Source: Lachnospiraceae bacterium
Lineage (GTDB): Bacteria > Bacillota > Clostridia > Lachnospirales > Lachnospiraceae
Assembly: GCA_024692715.1 (NCBI GenBank)
Contig: JAILMH010000078.1
Span: forward strand, 1 to 62,842
Direction: 5' to 3'
DNA: 62,842 nucleotides
Shown: piece after piece, positions 7,894 through 16,487 of the stretch
How the letters are laid out: each line of letters starts with the position of its first letter
Position numbering within the stretch: position 1 is the first letter of the stretch
Made by a program: the position numbers and the translations under genes
The notes under the pieces: model-generated
Told to the model about the DNA's origin: nothing
Database searches by the model: none
What the model saw: only the letters and a program-made list of their open reading frames with translations

Positions 7894-7905
7894 TTGAGTG
7901 AGAAA
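7894..7905. repeat. Right inverted repeat of the IS
   Basis: TTGAGTGAGAAA, the exact reverse complement of 5253-5264. The GT11 reading frame resumes right after it. Confidence 0.7.
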
Positions 7906-8401
7906 AAATCAGGAAGTACAGGATATTGTCATAAACGATCTTCAATTTTCAGACAAATATATCAGCTCTGATGTTCGGAAGTTATGCAATAATTTAAGTA
8001 ATCCTTATTCTGTATCTATGCATTTCCGAAGAACAGACTTCTTAAATGCAGAAAACAAAGCAATATTCAACACAATTTCTTATTCATACTATTCAGAAGC
8101 GCTAAAAAAAATCGAAAAGCTTATAGGTCACAAACCAATCATTTACCTTTTTTCAGACGACTCTGATTATATTAAAGATATAAACTTTGAAGGCTATGAA
8201 ACTTACCCTATCTCACAAGAAAACGACTATGAAGATTTTTACTTAATGTCACATACTAAACATCACATTATAGCAAACTCAACCTTTAGTTGGTGGTCAG
8301 CAATACTTGGAGAAACTGACGGAATAACTATTGCTCCGCAAAAATGGTATAAATCAGAATTTACCCCAAATATATTTTTTGATGATTGGATACTATTATA
8401 G
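7906..8401 (+). pseudogene. Alpha-1,2-fucosyltransferase (GT11), 3' part
   Basis: The C-terminal part of the interrupted GT11 gene. In the frame that starts at 7907 it reads NQEVQDIVIND..., then SMHFRRTDF (the HxRRxD nucleotide-sugar motif I), IIYLFSDDSDYI, and HHIIANSTFSWWSAILGE, the C-terminal GT11 motif. It ends at the native stop, TAG at 8399-8401. An open frame from GTG 7898 exists, but it reads out of the IS end and lacks a ribosome site. Precise excision of the element between the repeats would leave a one-base shift, so the original junction cannot be rebuilt exactly. Confidence 0.85.
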
Positions 8402-8449
8402 CGTATTGCTTCGTATTCCACAAAATATTTGCCTATCGGAGAATATCTT

Positions 8450-10576
8450 ATGAAACTTAACATCAATATGATACATAATCCAACAATTGATATCCTTATT
8501 GCAGTTGCTTCGCATGGCGGCGTTGAAGAATGTATAAATATGCTGGGAAAGTTTTTGACAGAAAAAGGATGCCGTGTGCGAATTATACAGCTTGTATACG
8601 AGGGAGATTCATGGGCTGACAAATCGATGGAATTTAATTATATTTATGATTCCAGAGAAAATCACTGTACACAGGACTTTATAGATGGATATTCTGACTT
8701 TCTTCAAAAAGAGGGGGTTCCAAACTTAACTTTAGCTACTGCATGGCCTATGATGACATATGTAGCTTACAAATCTTCAATGAAGGTACAAAAAGATTTC
8801 ATCATAGCATCATGGCTTCATGCGCCCTTAAATATGTACAAAAGTTCAGGCTATGGCAACGAAGATCATTTGAACTGTGCAGATGTACATTTTGCAATCA
8901 GCAACGAGATTGCCTCATCAATAGCGCAGGCAATCCCCACGTCAGTTATTTATAGGGTAAACAATCCTGTAAACATGTCTAAAATTTGTAAAATAGATAG
9001 ATTAGATAAAAACACTCTTCTCTTTGTAGGAAGATTATCTGCCGAAAAAAATATAGGCATAATACTTAGTGCAATTGCTGTCGCTAAATCATCTTGGAAT
9101 TTAATTATAGTTGGTGATGGCTCTGAAAAATGTGCACTAGAAAAACTGGCAAAAGAACTTAGAGTTTATGATAGAATTACATTTACAGGATGGTCAAACA
9201 ATCCTTGGAAATATGCAAAAGAATCGAGTGCGCTTGTTTTATCATCTTTATATGAAGGCTCTCCATTAGCTGCAATAGAAGCACTAAGTTGCGGATTGCC
9301 TGTTATTGCTAACGCATCAAGTCGAGTAGACGAAATCATAATCCCTGAAAAAAATGGATATCTATATCCAGATAATAATATAAATGAATTTGCTAAAATT
9401 TTAGATGATATTGCAAATTGTGTATTTCCACCAATTTCACCAGATTATTGCAGAAAATCTGTTCAAAACTATAATTCTAAAATTGCATTATATGACTTTT
9501 ATGTAAAAATATACGCTTCTTCGAATGGCAGAAAACTTTTTAGAAATATTTTTCCAAAAAAATTTCAGCCTATAAATGAAATAATAAGCGTGGTTATACC
9601 ATGTAAAAATGTAGATAGATATCTAAAAAGGTGTTTGGATAGTGCTCTAAAACAAACAATAGGTCTTGATCACTTAGAAATAATTGCAGTAGACGATTGC
9701 TCAACAGATGATACTTTGGCAATACTGCTTGATTATGAAAAAATGTATTCTGAAAACCTATGTGTAGTAAAAATGCCTACTGCCCAAGGTCCAGGAGCAG
9801 CACGAAATGTCGGTCTCGAATATTGTAATGGCAAGTATATTACTTTTATTGACTCTGATGATTGTATTTCAGAAGATATGCTCGAACTACTCTACTTATC
9901 TACAGTACTTTATCCTACAGATGTGGTTGATTGTGAATTTGAAATGTTCTCAAACGATATTCCGTCATATAGAACTCCAAATGTCATAAATTCATCAGCT
10001 TATTGTATCGAAAACAAAGACGATAAGCGGAGGCTTTTTATTGAACATGCTTTTATTTCGTCAGTTTGGGGCAGGTTATATAGAAAAGATTTTTTACAAA
10101 AAAATCCGATAATACAATTTCCAAATTATACAACAATGGAAGATCTATACTTTATTTATTGTGCATTAGGTACTGCATGTTCATGGCAAAGTATACAATT
10201 CAAAGGTTATTATTATTTCAGAAATCCTTCCGGAATAATGCGCTCAAAAAATACAACAAATTATTATATGGATGTACATCATGTGTTTAAGAAACTTGTC
10301 GATACTTTTGAAGCTATAGAGCTCAGAGAATGCTACAAAGAAGAGCTTGCATATGTCTATTTCAAAAAGAATTTTTCGCACATAGTTGAATACATGGCAA
10401 ATAACATTGATTCTTTTTCAAAGGAAAATTATGAAACTATAAAAAAATATCTAAAAGAACTTTTTTCCGGAAATGTAAACAATAAATATCTTAATGAGTC
10501 GGATGCCAAGGAGCTATCAATTATTTTAAATGACTCAGAATTACCTACCGTATTAGATAAAAAATTCGAAAAATGA
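8450..10576 (+). CDS. Two-domain glycosyltransferase (GT4-GT2 fusion)
   Basis: A 708-residue protein with two glycosyltransferase domains. Residues about 15-355 are a GT-B fold GT4 enzyme: GRLSAEKNIGIILSAI and SLYEGSPLAAIEALSCGLPVIA, with the EX7E donor-binding motif. Residues about 370-600 are a GT-A fold GT2 domain: ISVVIPCKNVDRYLKRCLDS, VDDCSTDDT, and FIDSDD as the metal-binding motif. No membrane segment is seen, so it is cytoplasmic and may add two sugars in sequence to a surface glycan. The start is ATG 8450 with CGGAG nine bases upstream; the TTG at 8429 is less likely. It lies 48 bp after the broken fucosyltransferase and shares its low G+C content, so both probably belonged to one glycan cluster. 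No terminator follows in its direction. Confidence 0.88.
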   Translation: MKLNINMIHNPTIDILIAVASHGGVEECINMLGKFLTEKGCRVRIIQLVYEGDSWADKSMEFNYIYDSRENHCTQDFIDGYSDFLQKEGVPNLTLATAWPMMTYVAYKSSMKVQKDFIIASWLHAPLNMYKSSGYGNEDHLNCADVHFAISNEIASSIAQAIPTSVIYRVNNPVNMSKICKIDRLDKNTLLFVGRLSAEKNIGIILSAIAVAKSSWNLIIVGDGSEKCALEKLAKELRVYDRITFTGWSNNPWKYAKESSALVLSSLYEGSPLAAIEALSCGLPVIANASSRVDEIIIPEKNGYLYPDNNINEFAKILDDIANCVFPPISPDYCRKSVQNYNSKIALYDFYVKIYASSNGRKLFRNIFPKKFQPINEIISVVIPCKNVDRYLKRCLDSALKQTIGLDHLEIIAVDDCSTDDTLAILLDYEKMYSENLCVVKMPTAQGPGAARNVGLEYCNGKYITFIDSDDCISEDMLELLYLSTVLYPTDVVDCEFEMFSNDIPSYRTPNVINSSAYCIENKDDKRRLFIEHAFISSVWGRLYRKDFLQKNPIIQFPNYTTMEDLYFIYCALGTACSWQSIQFKGYYYFRNPSGIMRSKNTTNYYMDVHHVFKKLVDTFEAIELRECYKEELAYVYFKKNFSHIVEYMANNIDSFSKENYETIKKYLKELFSGNVNNKYLNESDAKELSIILNDSELPTVLDKKFEK

Positions 10577-10617
10577 ATTTTTTGTACAGAGTGTTTTGCT
10601 TCTAAATTTATATACAG

Positions 10618-10657
10618 AAAAAAATCCCGCCTGGATACATCTTATATCCAAGCGGGA
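10618..10657 (-). terminator. Terminator of the small membrane protein gene
   Basis: Hairpin TCCCGCCTGGATA...TATCCAAGCGGGA (10625-10657), followed on the minus strand by a T-run. It stops the gene at 10676 and not, judged by its T-run, the glycosyltransferase coming from the left. Confidence 0.8.
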
Positions 10658-10675
10658 TCACCTCATACTCTACTT

Positions 10676-11020
10676 TTATTTTCTTTTCATAGAAACCAGT
10701 GCCAACACTGCATTTATCAGGCACCAAAAGCCCCATATAACTAAATCTGCATAAATTCCTGCGCATGTAATACCTATCAGTGCAGCCGCTCCGAACATTA
10801 TCATCAATGCAACATCCCCACCTTTGCCAGTGCTTCCTTTCGTCGCAATAGAAGTAATACCTCCGGCAAGCATCAGAAATCCGACAATGAACCCGGCTCC
10901 ACCGGACGTTCCGCCTTCATCATTTATTGCATCAACTACTCCGGCCGCACATGACTGCAGCATAACGATAAAAAAAATAATAATTGACAAAATTCCTGAA
11001 ACAAGTTTCCATGCTTTCAT
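10676..11020 (-). CDS. Small membrane protein, unknown function
   Basis: A 114-residue hydrophobic protein with about three or four membrane segments (VSGILSIIIFFIVMLQSCAAGVV, GAGFIVGFLMLAGGITSIA, VALMIMFGAAALIGITCAGIYADLVIWGFW, LINAVLALVSM). The glycine-rich linkers (EGGTSGGAG, GSTGKGGD) are distinctive. I recognise no functional family. ATG 11020 is preferred over the ATG at 11029 because AGGGGG is only 1 nt from the first ATG but 10 nt from the second. It stands alone, with its own terminator. Confidence 0.65.
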   Translation of the reverse strand: MKAWKLVSGILSIIIFFIVMLQSCAAGVVDAINDEGGTSGGAGFIVGFLMLAGGITSIATKGSTGKGGDVALMIMFGAAALIGITCAGIYADLVIWGFWCLINAVLALVSMKRK

Positions 11021-11160
11021 AGATATCATACCCCCTGATTTTTTACTTACTTGAAAACCTTATAACATCCGTCTCTTCTATAGTACGGAATGTATCCAGC
11101 TCATAATAAAGTTCACGAACCCTACTAAGATAATTTTATCATTCCAAAGGCATATCCGTT

Positions 11161-11185
11161 GCCACCGCAGCGGTGGTAATTTTCA
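11161..11185 (+). repeat. Palindromic repeat, copy 1
   Basis: A palindrome CCACCGC-A-GCGGTGG followed by TAATTTTCA, just after the stop of the HTH gene. It matches the copy at 12786-12810 at 22 of 25 positions; two of the differences (G/A and C/T in opposite arms) compensate, so the stem is kept. Similarity continues weakly upstream (ATTCCAAAGGC against TTTCCAGAAGC). Confidence 0.75.
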
Positions 11186-11189
11186 TTCA

Positions 11190-11651
11190 CTATTCCTGAC
11201 TTCCGCTAGTTCTAAGCATATCCAGCTTATGTTTTCTCAAAAGAGCATTTACATCTATGATGCTCCCCGGACGTTCATTAAATGCTATCATCAAAAGTGC
11301 ATCTCTTGGAATTTTTGCATAGAGTTCAGGAAGCTCATACAGCCTAAGCGCCCGCTGCGTTTCATCCAATGTAAGCTTTGCCGCATAACAAATTCTGAGT
11401 ATCACATCCCTTTGCTTAGTATGTTTTTCACCTGACAAAAGTTTATATCCATATCTTTCCGGAATATCCGCTTTCAAAAAAACATTTTGTTGTGTTAGTT
11501 TCTTCTCAGCTAATAATCTTTTTATATATACTCCGAACTCATCATTACCTTCTATCATCGAATGCCTGTTGGCTTCACAATATTTGTCGAAATCAGAAGA
11601 ATGCGTATTCTTAAGTACTTTTTCTAATTCATATGTATCTTTTTCTACCAT
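11190..11651 (-). CDS. HTH (XRE-like) protein paired with a kinase
   Basis: A 153-residue protein with a helix-turn-helix region at about residues 39-105 (YIKRLLAEKKLTQQNVFLKADIPERYGYKLLSGEKHTKQRDVILRI gives the XRE pattern) and a helical C-terminus. A DNA-binding role is inferred. The start has AGGAG seven bases upstream. It diverges from the protein-kinase gene across only 62 bp, so both promoters share one small interval; the kinase could modify it, or it could control the kinase. Such HTH/kinase pairs are familiar from Lachnospiraceae genomes, but I know of no proven function. Confidence 0.72.
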   Translation of the reverse strand: MVEKDTYELEKVLKNTHSSDFDKYCEANRHSMIEGNDEFGVYIKRLLAEKKLTQQNVFLKADIPERYGYKLLSGEKHTKQRDVILRICYAAKLTLDETQRALRLYELPELYAKIPRDALLMIAFNERPGSIIDVNALLRKHKLDMLRTSGSQE

Positions 11652-11713
11652 GTAAAACTCCTAGCTGATATAATATTAAAAACATAAAATGTTATTAATG
11701 GAAGGCTTCTATT

Positions 11714-12745
11714 TTGGATTATTCAGATCGACTGGCAATTTCTTATTACAAAGAAGTTGCCGTAATTAATAAATCCCACAAAATTTTCCTTGTTCAACAT
11801 GTGCAAACAGGCAAATTCTATGTTAAAAAAATTTTTAATGTTTATAATCATGACGTATATGATTTCTTATTCAATAATCACATTTCGGGTATTCCTAAGA
11901 TTCAAGCCATGTATGAAGAGCAAGGCACACTTACAGTGATCGAAGAATATATCTCAGGCAATACACTTCAGGAAAAAATAGCCTCTACAAAATTAAGTGC
12001 CGCCAATATCAGATCATACATAAGCGAACTATGCGAAATACTTAATTCACTCCATACTGCCGAGCCGGCGATCATACACAGAGATATCAAACCAACAAAT
12101 ATTATCATCACAAATTGTGGTCATATTTTCCTTATCGATTTCAATGCAGCCAAAAAGTATGACCCAACGTCATCTATCGACACTACGCTCCTTGGTACTG
12201 AAGGCTATGCTGCCCCTGAGCAATATGGCTTCGGAGCTTCGTCACCTGAAACTGATATATATACAATCGGTATTATGATGCGTCAAATGGCTGATTCCAT
12301 GCCGGAAAAATGCAATTCATTCAATACTATTATTGAAAAATGCACTCAATTGAATAAAAAAGACAGATATTCCTCCGTTATACAAATACAGAAGGCTTTA
12401 TCCTCAGGCGGTGCCTCATCCACATTGGAACTGCCTCCCGGATTCAGAACCAAGACTCCATGGAAAATGATAGTTTCAGGTATTTATTATGCTTTTGCTA
12501 TTGGAATATCTCTCAATATAACTTCAGAAAGATCACTTACACCACGCCAACTGTGGGGACAACGCATGGGATTGCTGCTCATCTATATCTCTATCATATT
12601 TATAAGCTGCAATTATTCAGATGTTCAAAGAAACTTTCCCTTATGTTCATCACAGAATCCCTTCATCAAAGCATTCGGGATAATATTAATGAATGCTGCA
12701 TCAGTAATTTTAATTCTGATGATAATGTGCATAGTAACTCTATAA
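11714..12745 (+). CDS. Membrane-anchored Ser/Thr protein kinase
   Basis: A 343-residue eukaryote-type (PknB-like) kinase. Lys38 (FYVKKI) is the likely ATP-binding lysine, HRDIKPTNI (122-130) is the catalytic loop, and IDFN (141-144) is the metal-binding motif with Asn in place of the usual DFG glycine. LGTEGYAAPEQYG is the activation segment and APE motif. There is no visible glycine-rich loop of the standard form. The C-terminus (from about residue 250) has three membrane segments and no PASTA or other extracellular sensor. The start is TTG 11714 with GGAAGG eight bases upstream. It diverges from the HTH gene, and the pair is framed by the palindromic repeats at 11161 and 12786. Confidence 0.82.
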   Translation: MDYSDRLAISYYKEVAVINKSHKIFLVQHVQTGKFYVKKIFNVYNHDVYDFLFNNHISGIPKIQAMYEEQGTLTVIEEYISGNTLQEKIASTKLSAANIRSYISELCEILNSLHTAEPAIIHRDIKPTNIIITNCGHIFLIDFNAAKKYDPTSSIDTTLLGTEGYAAPEQYGFGASSPETDIYTIGIMMRQMADSMPEKCNSFNTIIEKCTQLNKKDRYSSVIQIQKALSSGGASSTLELPPGFRTKTPWKMIVSGIYYAFAIGISLNITSERSLTPRQLWGQRMGLLLIYISIIFISCNYSDVQRNFPLCSSQNPFIKAFGIILMNAASVILILMIMCIVTL

Positions 12746-12785
12746 GTACACAAATACACTATATCATTTTTTCCAGAAGCCTATT

Positions 12786-12810
12786 GCCACCACAGTGGTG
12801 GCAATTTTCA
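12786..12810 (+). repeat. Palindromic repeat, copy 2
   Basis: A palindrome GCCACCAC-A-GTGGTGGC followed by AATTTTCA, 40 bp after the kinase stop. It has the same orientation as copy 1 at 11161-11185. With its AATTTT tail it could act as a weak terminator for the kinase, but copy 1 lacks a matching role for the HTH gene. Confidence 0.75.
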
Positions 12811-12847
12811 GACAAGAACAAAGAATCCGACTTTCCTATAAGTTAAT

Positions 12848-12894
12848 AAAAAAAAACGAAGCGGCTCATCCTAAACCTGAACCGCTCCGTTTTT
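12848..12894. terminator. Bidirectional terminator
   Basis: ACGAAGCGG.TTC-type arms (ACGAAGCGGCTCA... with ...TGAACCGCTCCGT), A-run on the left, T-run on the right. It serves the converging kinase gene (+) and the SGNH gene (-). Confidence 0.8.
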
Positions 12895-12946
12895 CTTATG
12901 TCAATCCTCACTTGCGTTTTAACTCATTCAGAGTTTGTACCACGAC

Positions 12947-14842
12947 TTAGTTAATATCTACTTGTGGAATTTCTGAATATTCATTCAAATCTTCAAGTAC
13001 AAATCCGCCATCCTTAAGTCTTGCCGTCATTCCGTTAAATACTGAATATAACCAGTATTTACCATTTCTGCCATGATAAATTCTCCACTTAGTAGCTGCA
13101 AGTCCCAGATCTTCCTCTTCTGAGACCTTATCTCCGGGCTTGTTCAAGCCTGCCGCAGAAAGACATTTTCCTGTCTTTTTATCAACCACCAGATAAGAAC
13201 CATCCTCATTTATCTTAAGTTCGACTGCAAAAGAACTATTCCCATTCTTAAAAGTATAATCTCCGGCATCGAGCACCACAGCAGGATCATCCACTGCATC
13301 TGCTTCAAACGCAAGTTCTTCATCATCACTTCCAAGTGAAGCAGCTGTAACAAAGCTTCCATCCTTCTTGTTTATAACAACTATATTCAGGCCAGCATTT
13401 CCAGGCGCATACGAATTATCATCCACGTCGATATCGGCTTCACCGCCGACTCCGCCGCTTTTAATATGGATCGAATGTGAAGTGTTCCTGTCATCTTTCC
13501 ATTCAAAGTCATAGTTGATTATATCCGGATCAGAAACCTCCATTAAAAGCTTTCCGCCATCAGAGACAGCAATATATGACTGCTGGTAGATCTCTGAAAG
13601 ATCTGTTTTTACTCCGAATTCTTCCATGACTCCGTCAAGATTTACAGGCCAGTACTTTGAAACATCCGTCTTAACACACATCAGAACAAGATAATTCTCT
13701 TTATCTGCAGCCAACCCATTAAAGTAGTCATACTTTTCTCTGTTCTTTTCAAAGAGTTCTGTTATCTCATCTGTTTCCCAGGTTCTGTATTCTTCAAGAT
13801 CATTATCCCAGAGTTCATAGCCTGACTGTCCCTTATGGGATTCAAAATCCCAGTTTTTACTGAGATATCCGGCAAAGTACTTAGATGTCTTTACCATTCC
13901 GTAATAGTTTAGATGCTTACCATTATCGAAGCTGTCCTTATCCCAGTTTATACCGGCAGGATTTTCCTCTCCTGTAAGATCCACAAGCTCAAGCCCTATT
14001 TCATCAAGATACTTCTGAACCTTATCGCTCCAACGCTGATTCCAGTTCTTTGTCGGGAATTTTATCGGAACGATCTCGATTCCATTCTCCTCGCAAAGCT
14101 CCTTCATCTTTCCAAGCCAATATGCGCTGTCTTCGTTAAGCGGCATCTCATCAACCGCTGTTGAAACCGTTCCGTCTGAGGATACTGTGACATTCTTTTC
14201 CTCTCTTAGATTGATCTCATCAGCCTCTATACCATTCTGTGACACAAAACGGATAGTTGCGCCCTTTGTAAGATATGGCTCAGTATTCTTCCTTTCAATA
14301 TCTTTCTTACTCAGCTCTTTCCACCTTGAATGAAACTGATAGAGTGGAAACAGTGCAGTATATAAAAGATCATTGTCATAGCCGCAGCAGTCCTTTATTG
14401 CCTGCAGTTTAAGCATCGAAGGCTTCATCGGAAGTATTGCCTTAAGGATTCTTTCATTATTCGGAGTTTCTCTGACGAATGCACCTGTATCAACAAATAC
14501 CACCTTCGGACTCTGCGTCTTCAAAGCTTCCTTAAGCCAGTAATAGCTGCAATACATCGGCTGACTGGGGCCTCCAAGGTCAAAGCCTGTAATGCCTGAA
14601 TACGCATAGACCTGCATAGGCTCAAGGCTATGATATGAATTACTTGGTCCGATCACGAGATAATCAAGAGTATTTTCCGGCATCTCGTAAAAATTTTCAT
14701 ATCTGGCACTCTCCCCGGCATCATCCGGGTCATTAGAATATCTCCAATAAGGAGTTAAATATATGCTTGCGACAATTATGATCAGCGCTAATAGGATTAC
14801 AAAAATCGCAGCTTTAATTATGCGGATCAATTTATTCTTCAA
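12947..14842 (-). CDS. SGNH-like membrane protein with C-terminal ricin-like domain, MBOAT partner
   Basis: About 631 residues. After one N-terminal membrane anchor (IIKAAIFVILLALIIIVASIYL) there is an extracytoplasmic SGNH/DltD-AlgJ-like domain: DYLVIGPSNSYHSLEPM holds the likely nucleophile serine, and DNGKHLNYYGMVK near residue 335 supplies the block-V-like His. Residues from about 480 look like a beta-trefoil/ricin-type module (VVLDAGDYTFKNGNSSFAVEL..., ATKWRIYHGRNGKYWLYSVFNG), which could bind glycan. It probably transfers an acyl group, passed out by the upstream MBOAT protein, to a surface polysaccharide. The start is TTG 14842, with GGGAGAG six bases upstream; the upstream TTG 14857 lies inside the ribosome-site region. 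It is the last gene of the operon. Confidence 0.72.
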   Translation of the reverse strand: MKNKLIRIIKAAIFVILLALIIIVASIYLTPYWRYSNDPDDAGESARYENFYEMPENTLDYLVIGPSNSYHSLEPMQVYAYSGITGFDLGGPSQPMYCSYYWLKEALKTQSPKVVFVDTGAFVRETPNNERILKAILPMKPSMLKLQAIKDCCGYDNDLLYTALFPLYQFHSRWKELSKKDIERKNTEPYLTKGATIRFVSQNGIEADEINLREEKNVTVSSDGTVSTAVDEMPLNEDSAYWLGKMKELCEENGIEIVPIKFPTKNWNQRWSDKVQKYLDEIGLELVDLTGEENPAGINWDKDSFDNGKHLNYYGMVKTSKYFAGYLSKNWDFESHKGQSGYELWDNDLEEYRTWETDEITELFEKNREKYDYFNGLAADKENYLVLMCVKTDVSKYWPVNLDGVMEEFGVKTDLSEIYQQSYIAVSDGGKLLMEVSDPDIINYDFEWKDDRNTSHSIHIKSGGVGGEADIDVDDNSYAPGNAGLNIVVINKKDGSFVTAASLGSDDEELAFEADAVDDPAVVLDAGDYTFKNGNSSFAVELKINEDGSYLVVDKKTGKCLSAAGLNKPGDKVSEEEDLGLAATKWRIYHGRNGKYWLYSVFNGMTARLKDGGFVLEDLNEYSEIPQVDIN

Positions 14843-14857
14843 AATATTCTCTCCCAA

Positions 14858-16474
14858 TCAGAAATTCTGATATATGAATGATGAAGCATCATAGCCAACA
14901 CCATAAATTCCTATTATCAATATTGCCATGATAGCTGCATAATATACGACCCAGCGTACCGGAAGCCTCATCTCAGCTATCTTATATCTTATCCTGACTC
15001 CGTTCTCATTTATATAGTCAACATACATCAACAATCCAATTGAAAGGAGCAGGACCAGCCAGTCCTTAGGCTCAAGCCCGAAATTCATAAGAGTTCCGTC
15101 AGTAAATACATTAATGTTAAATGACGTAAACATTGCCTTTACCATTCCCAGAGCTGCTGTGGTAGATGAACCTCTTGAAAGAAAACGTCCTATCAGAACG
15201 ATGATAGTAGTTCTGATTATCTGAAATGCCTTATAACCGGTCGTATCGGCATTCACGTGAAGCTTCTTTCTCATATCACCATAGAATTTCTCAAGAAGTG
15301 TATTTGTCGAAACAAATGCAGCCATGAAAATACCATAGAATACATATTTCCAGTCAGCGCCATGCCATATTCCAACAAGCACAAAAGAGACAAAGGAAGC
15401 AAATGTCGGTATCAAAACACGTCCATAATAATTACCAAATCTCTTCTTAAGCTTCTTCTGTATCCTTGCCGCTCTCTTTGAAAGGCATATAGGATAAAAT
15501 ACATAATCCTTCATCCAGGCACCCAGAGTAATATGCCATCTCTGCCAGAACTCAGTGACAGTTTTAGCATAGTATGGCTGCCTGAAGTTCTCTGTAAGAT
15601 GAATACCGAACATATCAGATGCACCGAAAACGATATCCATTCCACCTGAAAAATCGGCATAGATCTGAAAACCATAGAGAAGCGCAGCTATAAATATAAC
15701 AAAACCTTTGTAACCCGCACTGTCAAAATTTGCAAAAACCTCATTGACCATAAGGCCGGCACGTTCTGCGATAACTATCTTCTTGAAGTAACCCCAAAGG
15801 AGTCTTAAGAAGCCTGTTCTAAAGCCGATATCATCCCATTTATGACTTTCCTGCAGCTGCTTTGCCATATCGTTATAACGTCCGATAGGTCCCTGGATTA
15901 TCTGCGGAAAATACGCTGTAAACAGCGCAAAATGGAATAAATTATGATCTGGCTTATACTTATCTCTATGAACATCTATAAGATATCCCATAGTCATAAA
16001 GGTATAAAAAGATATGCCAAGCGGAAGTATCAGAGAACTGCCGCCCAGGTGGCCGCCAAAACCTGCCTTTGTCATCACCTGGTCAATATTTTCGATAATA
16101 AACCTGCCATATTTAAGTACTGCAAGTATTCCAAAATTTATTATAAGACCAGCAGCCAGAATATGGCGTTTCTTTGAAAGCACAGTTGCTTTGAGCTTTG
16201 TTTTTTCCGAGGAGGGGATAGGGTTCCCGGCTGCTTTAGCAGCCTCAACCTCTGACTGATATCCATCCTGCAGTTTTTCAAGCTTCAGCGCAGCTGCAAA
16301 TGTAGATACTGTTGTTATAAGTATGAAAGCTATTCCCTTCCATCCTGTTCCATAACAATAAAAAATGTAGCTGGCCGCCAGAAGGACAGCCTGCTGCATT
16401 TTTTTAGGCACAATATAATATACTAAAACTGTCAGGAACAAAAAGATGAAAAAGGTCACTGAAAAAAGTGCCAT
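14858..16474 (-). CDS. MBOAT-family O-acyltransferase (AlgI/DltB-like)
   Basis: A 538-residue polytopic membrane protein. MBOAT signatures: PLGISFYTFMTMGYLIDVHR, YFPQIIQGPIGRY, FADFSGGMDIV, FWQRWHITLGAWMKDYVFYP, and VLVGIWHGADWKYVFYG, whose His is the expected catalytic residue. These proteins move acyl groups across the membrane for polysaccharide O-acylation with an SGNH partner, here the next gene. RBS AAGGAG precedes ATG 16474. A charged loop (EKLQDGYQSEVEAAKAAGNPIPSSEKTKLKA) around residues 65-97 is longer than in the second MBOAT of the window. It is transcribed with PpiC and nucleoside genes upstream. Confidence 0.9.
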   Translation of the reverse strand: MALFSVTFFIFLFLTVLVYYIVPKKMQQAVLLAASYIFYCYGTGWKGIAFILITTVSTFAAALKLEKLQDGYQSEVEAAKAAGNPIPSSEKTKLKATVLSKKRHILAAGLIINFGILAVLKYGRFIIENIDQVMTKAGFGGHLGGSSLILPLGISFYTFMTMGYLIDVHRDKYKPDHNLFHFALFTAYFPQIIQGPIGRYNDMAKQLQESHKWDDIGFRTGFLRLLWGYFKKIVIAERAGLMVNEVFANFDSAGYKGFVIFIAALLYGFQIYADFSGGMDIVFGASDMFGIHLTENFRQPYYAKTVTEFWQRWHITLGAWMKDYVFYPICLSKRAARIQKKLKKRFGNYYGRVLIPTFASFVSFVLVGIWHGADWKYVFYGIFMAAFVSTNTLLEKFYGDMRKKLHVNADTTGYKAFQIIRTTIIVLIGRFLSRGSSTTAALGMVKAMFTSFNINVFTDGTLMNFGLEPKDWLVLLLSIGLLMYVDYINENGVRIRYKIAEMRLPVRWVVYYAAIMAILIIGIYGVGYDASSFIYQNF

Positions 16475-16487
16475 ATTTTCTCCTTCT

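Larger units (their letters stand above)
5253..7905 (+). mobile_element. IS1634-like insertion element with two passenger genes
   Basis: A 2653-bp element bounded by a 12-bp perfect inverted repeat, TTTCTCACTCAA (5253-5264) and TTGAGTGAGAAA (7894-7905). It holds a DDE transposase and two small genes in the same direction and interrupts a GT11 gene. Its base composition is visibly richer in G+C than the AT-rich flanks, which supports recent arrival. I could not find a clean target-site duplication; the flanks GATTT and AAATC are inverted, not direct, so the true ends may differ by a few bases from those given. Confidence 0.85.
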
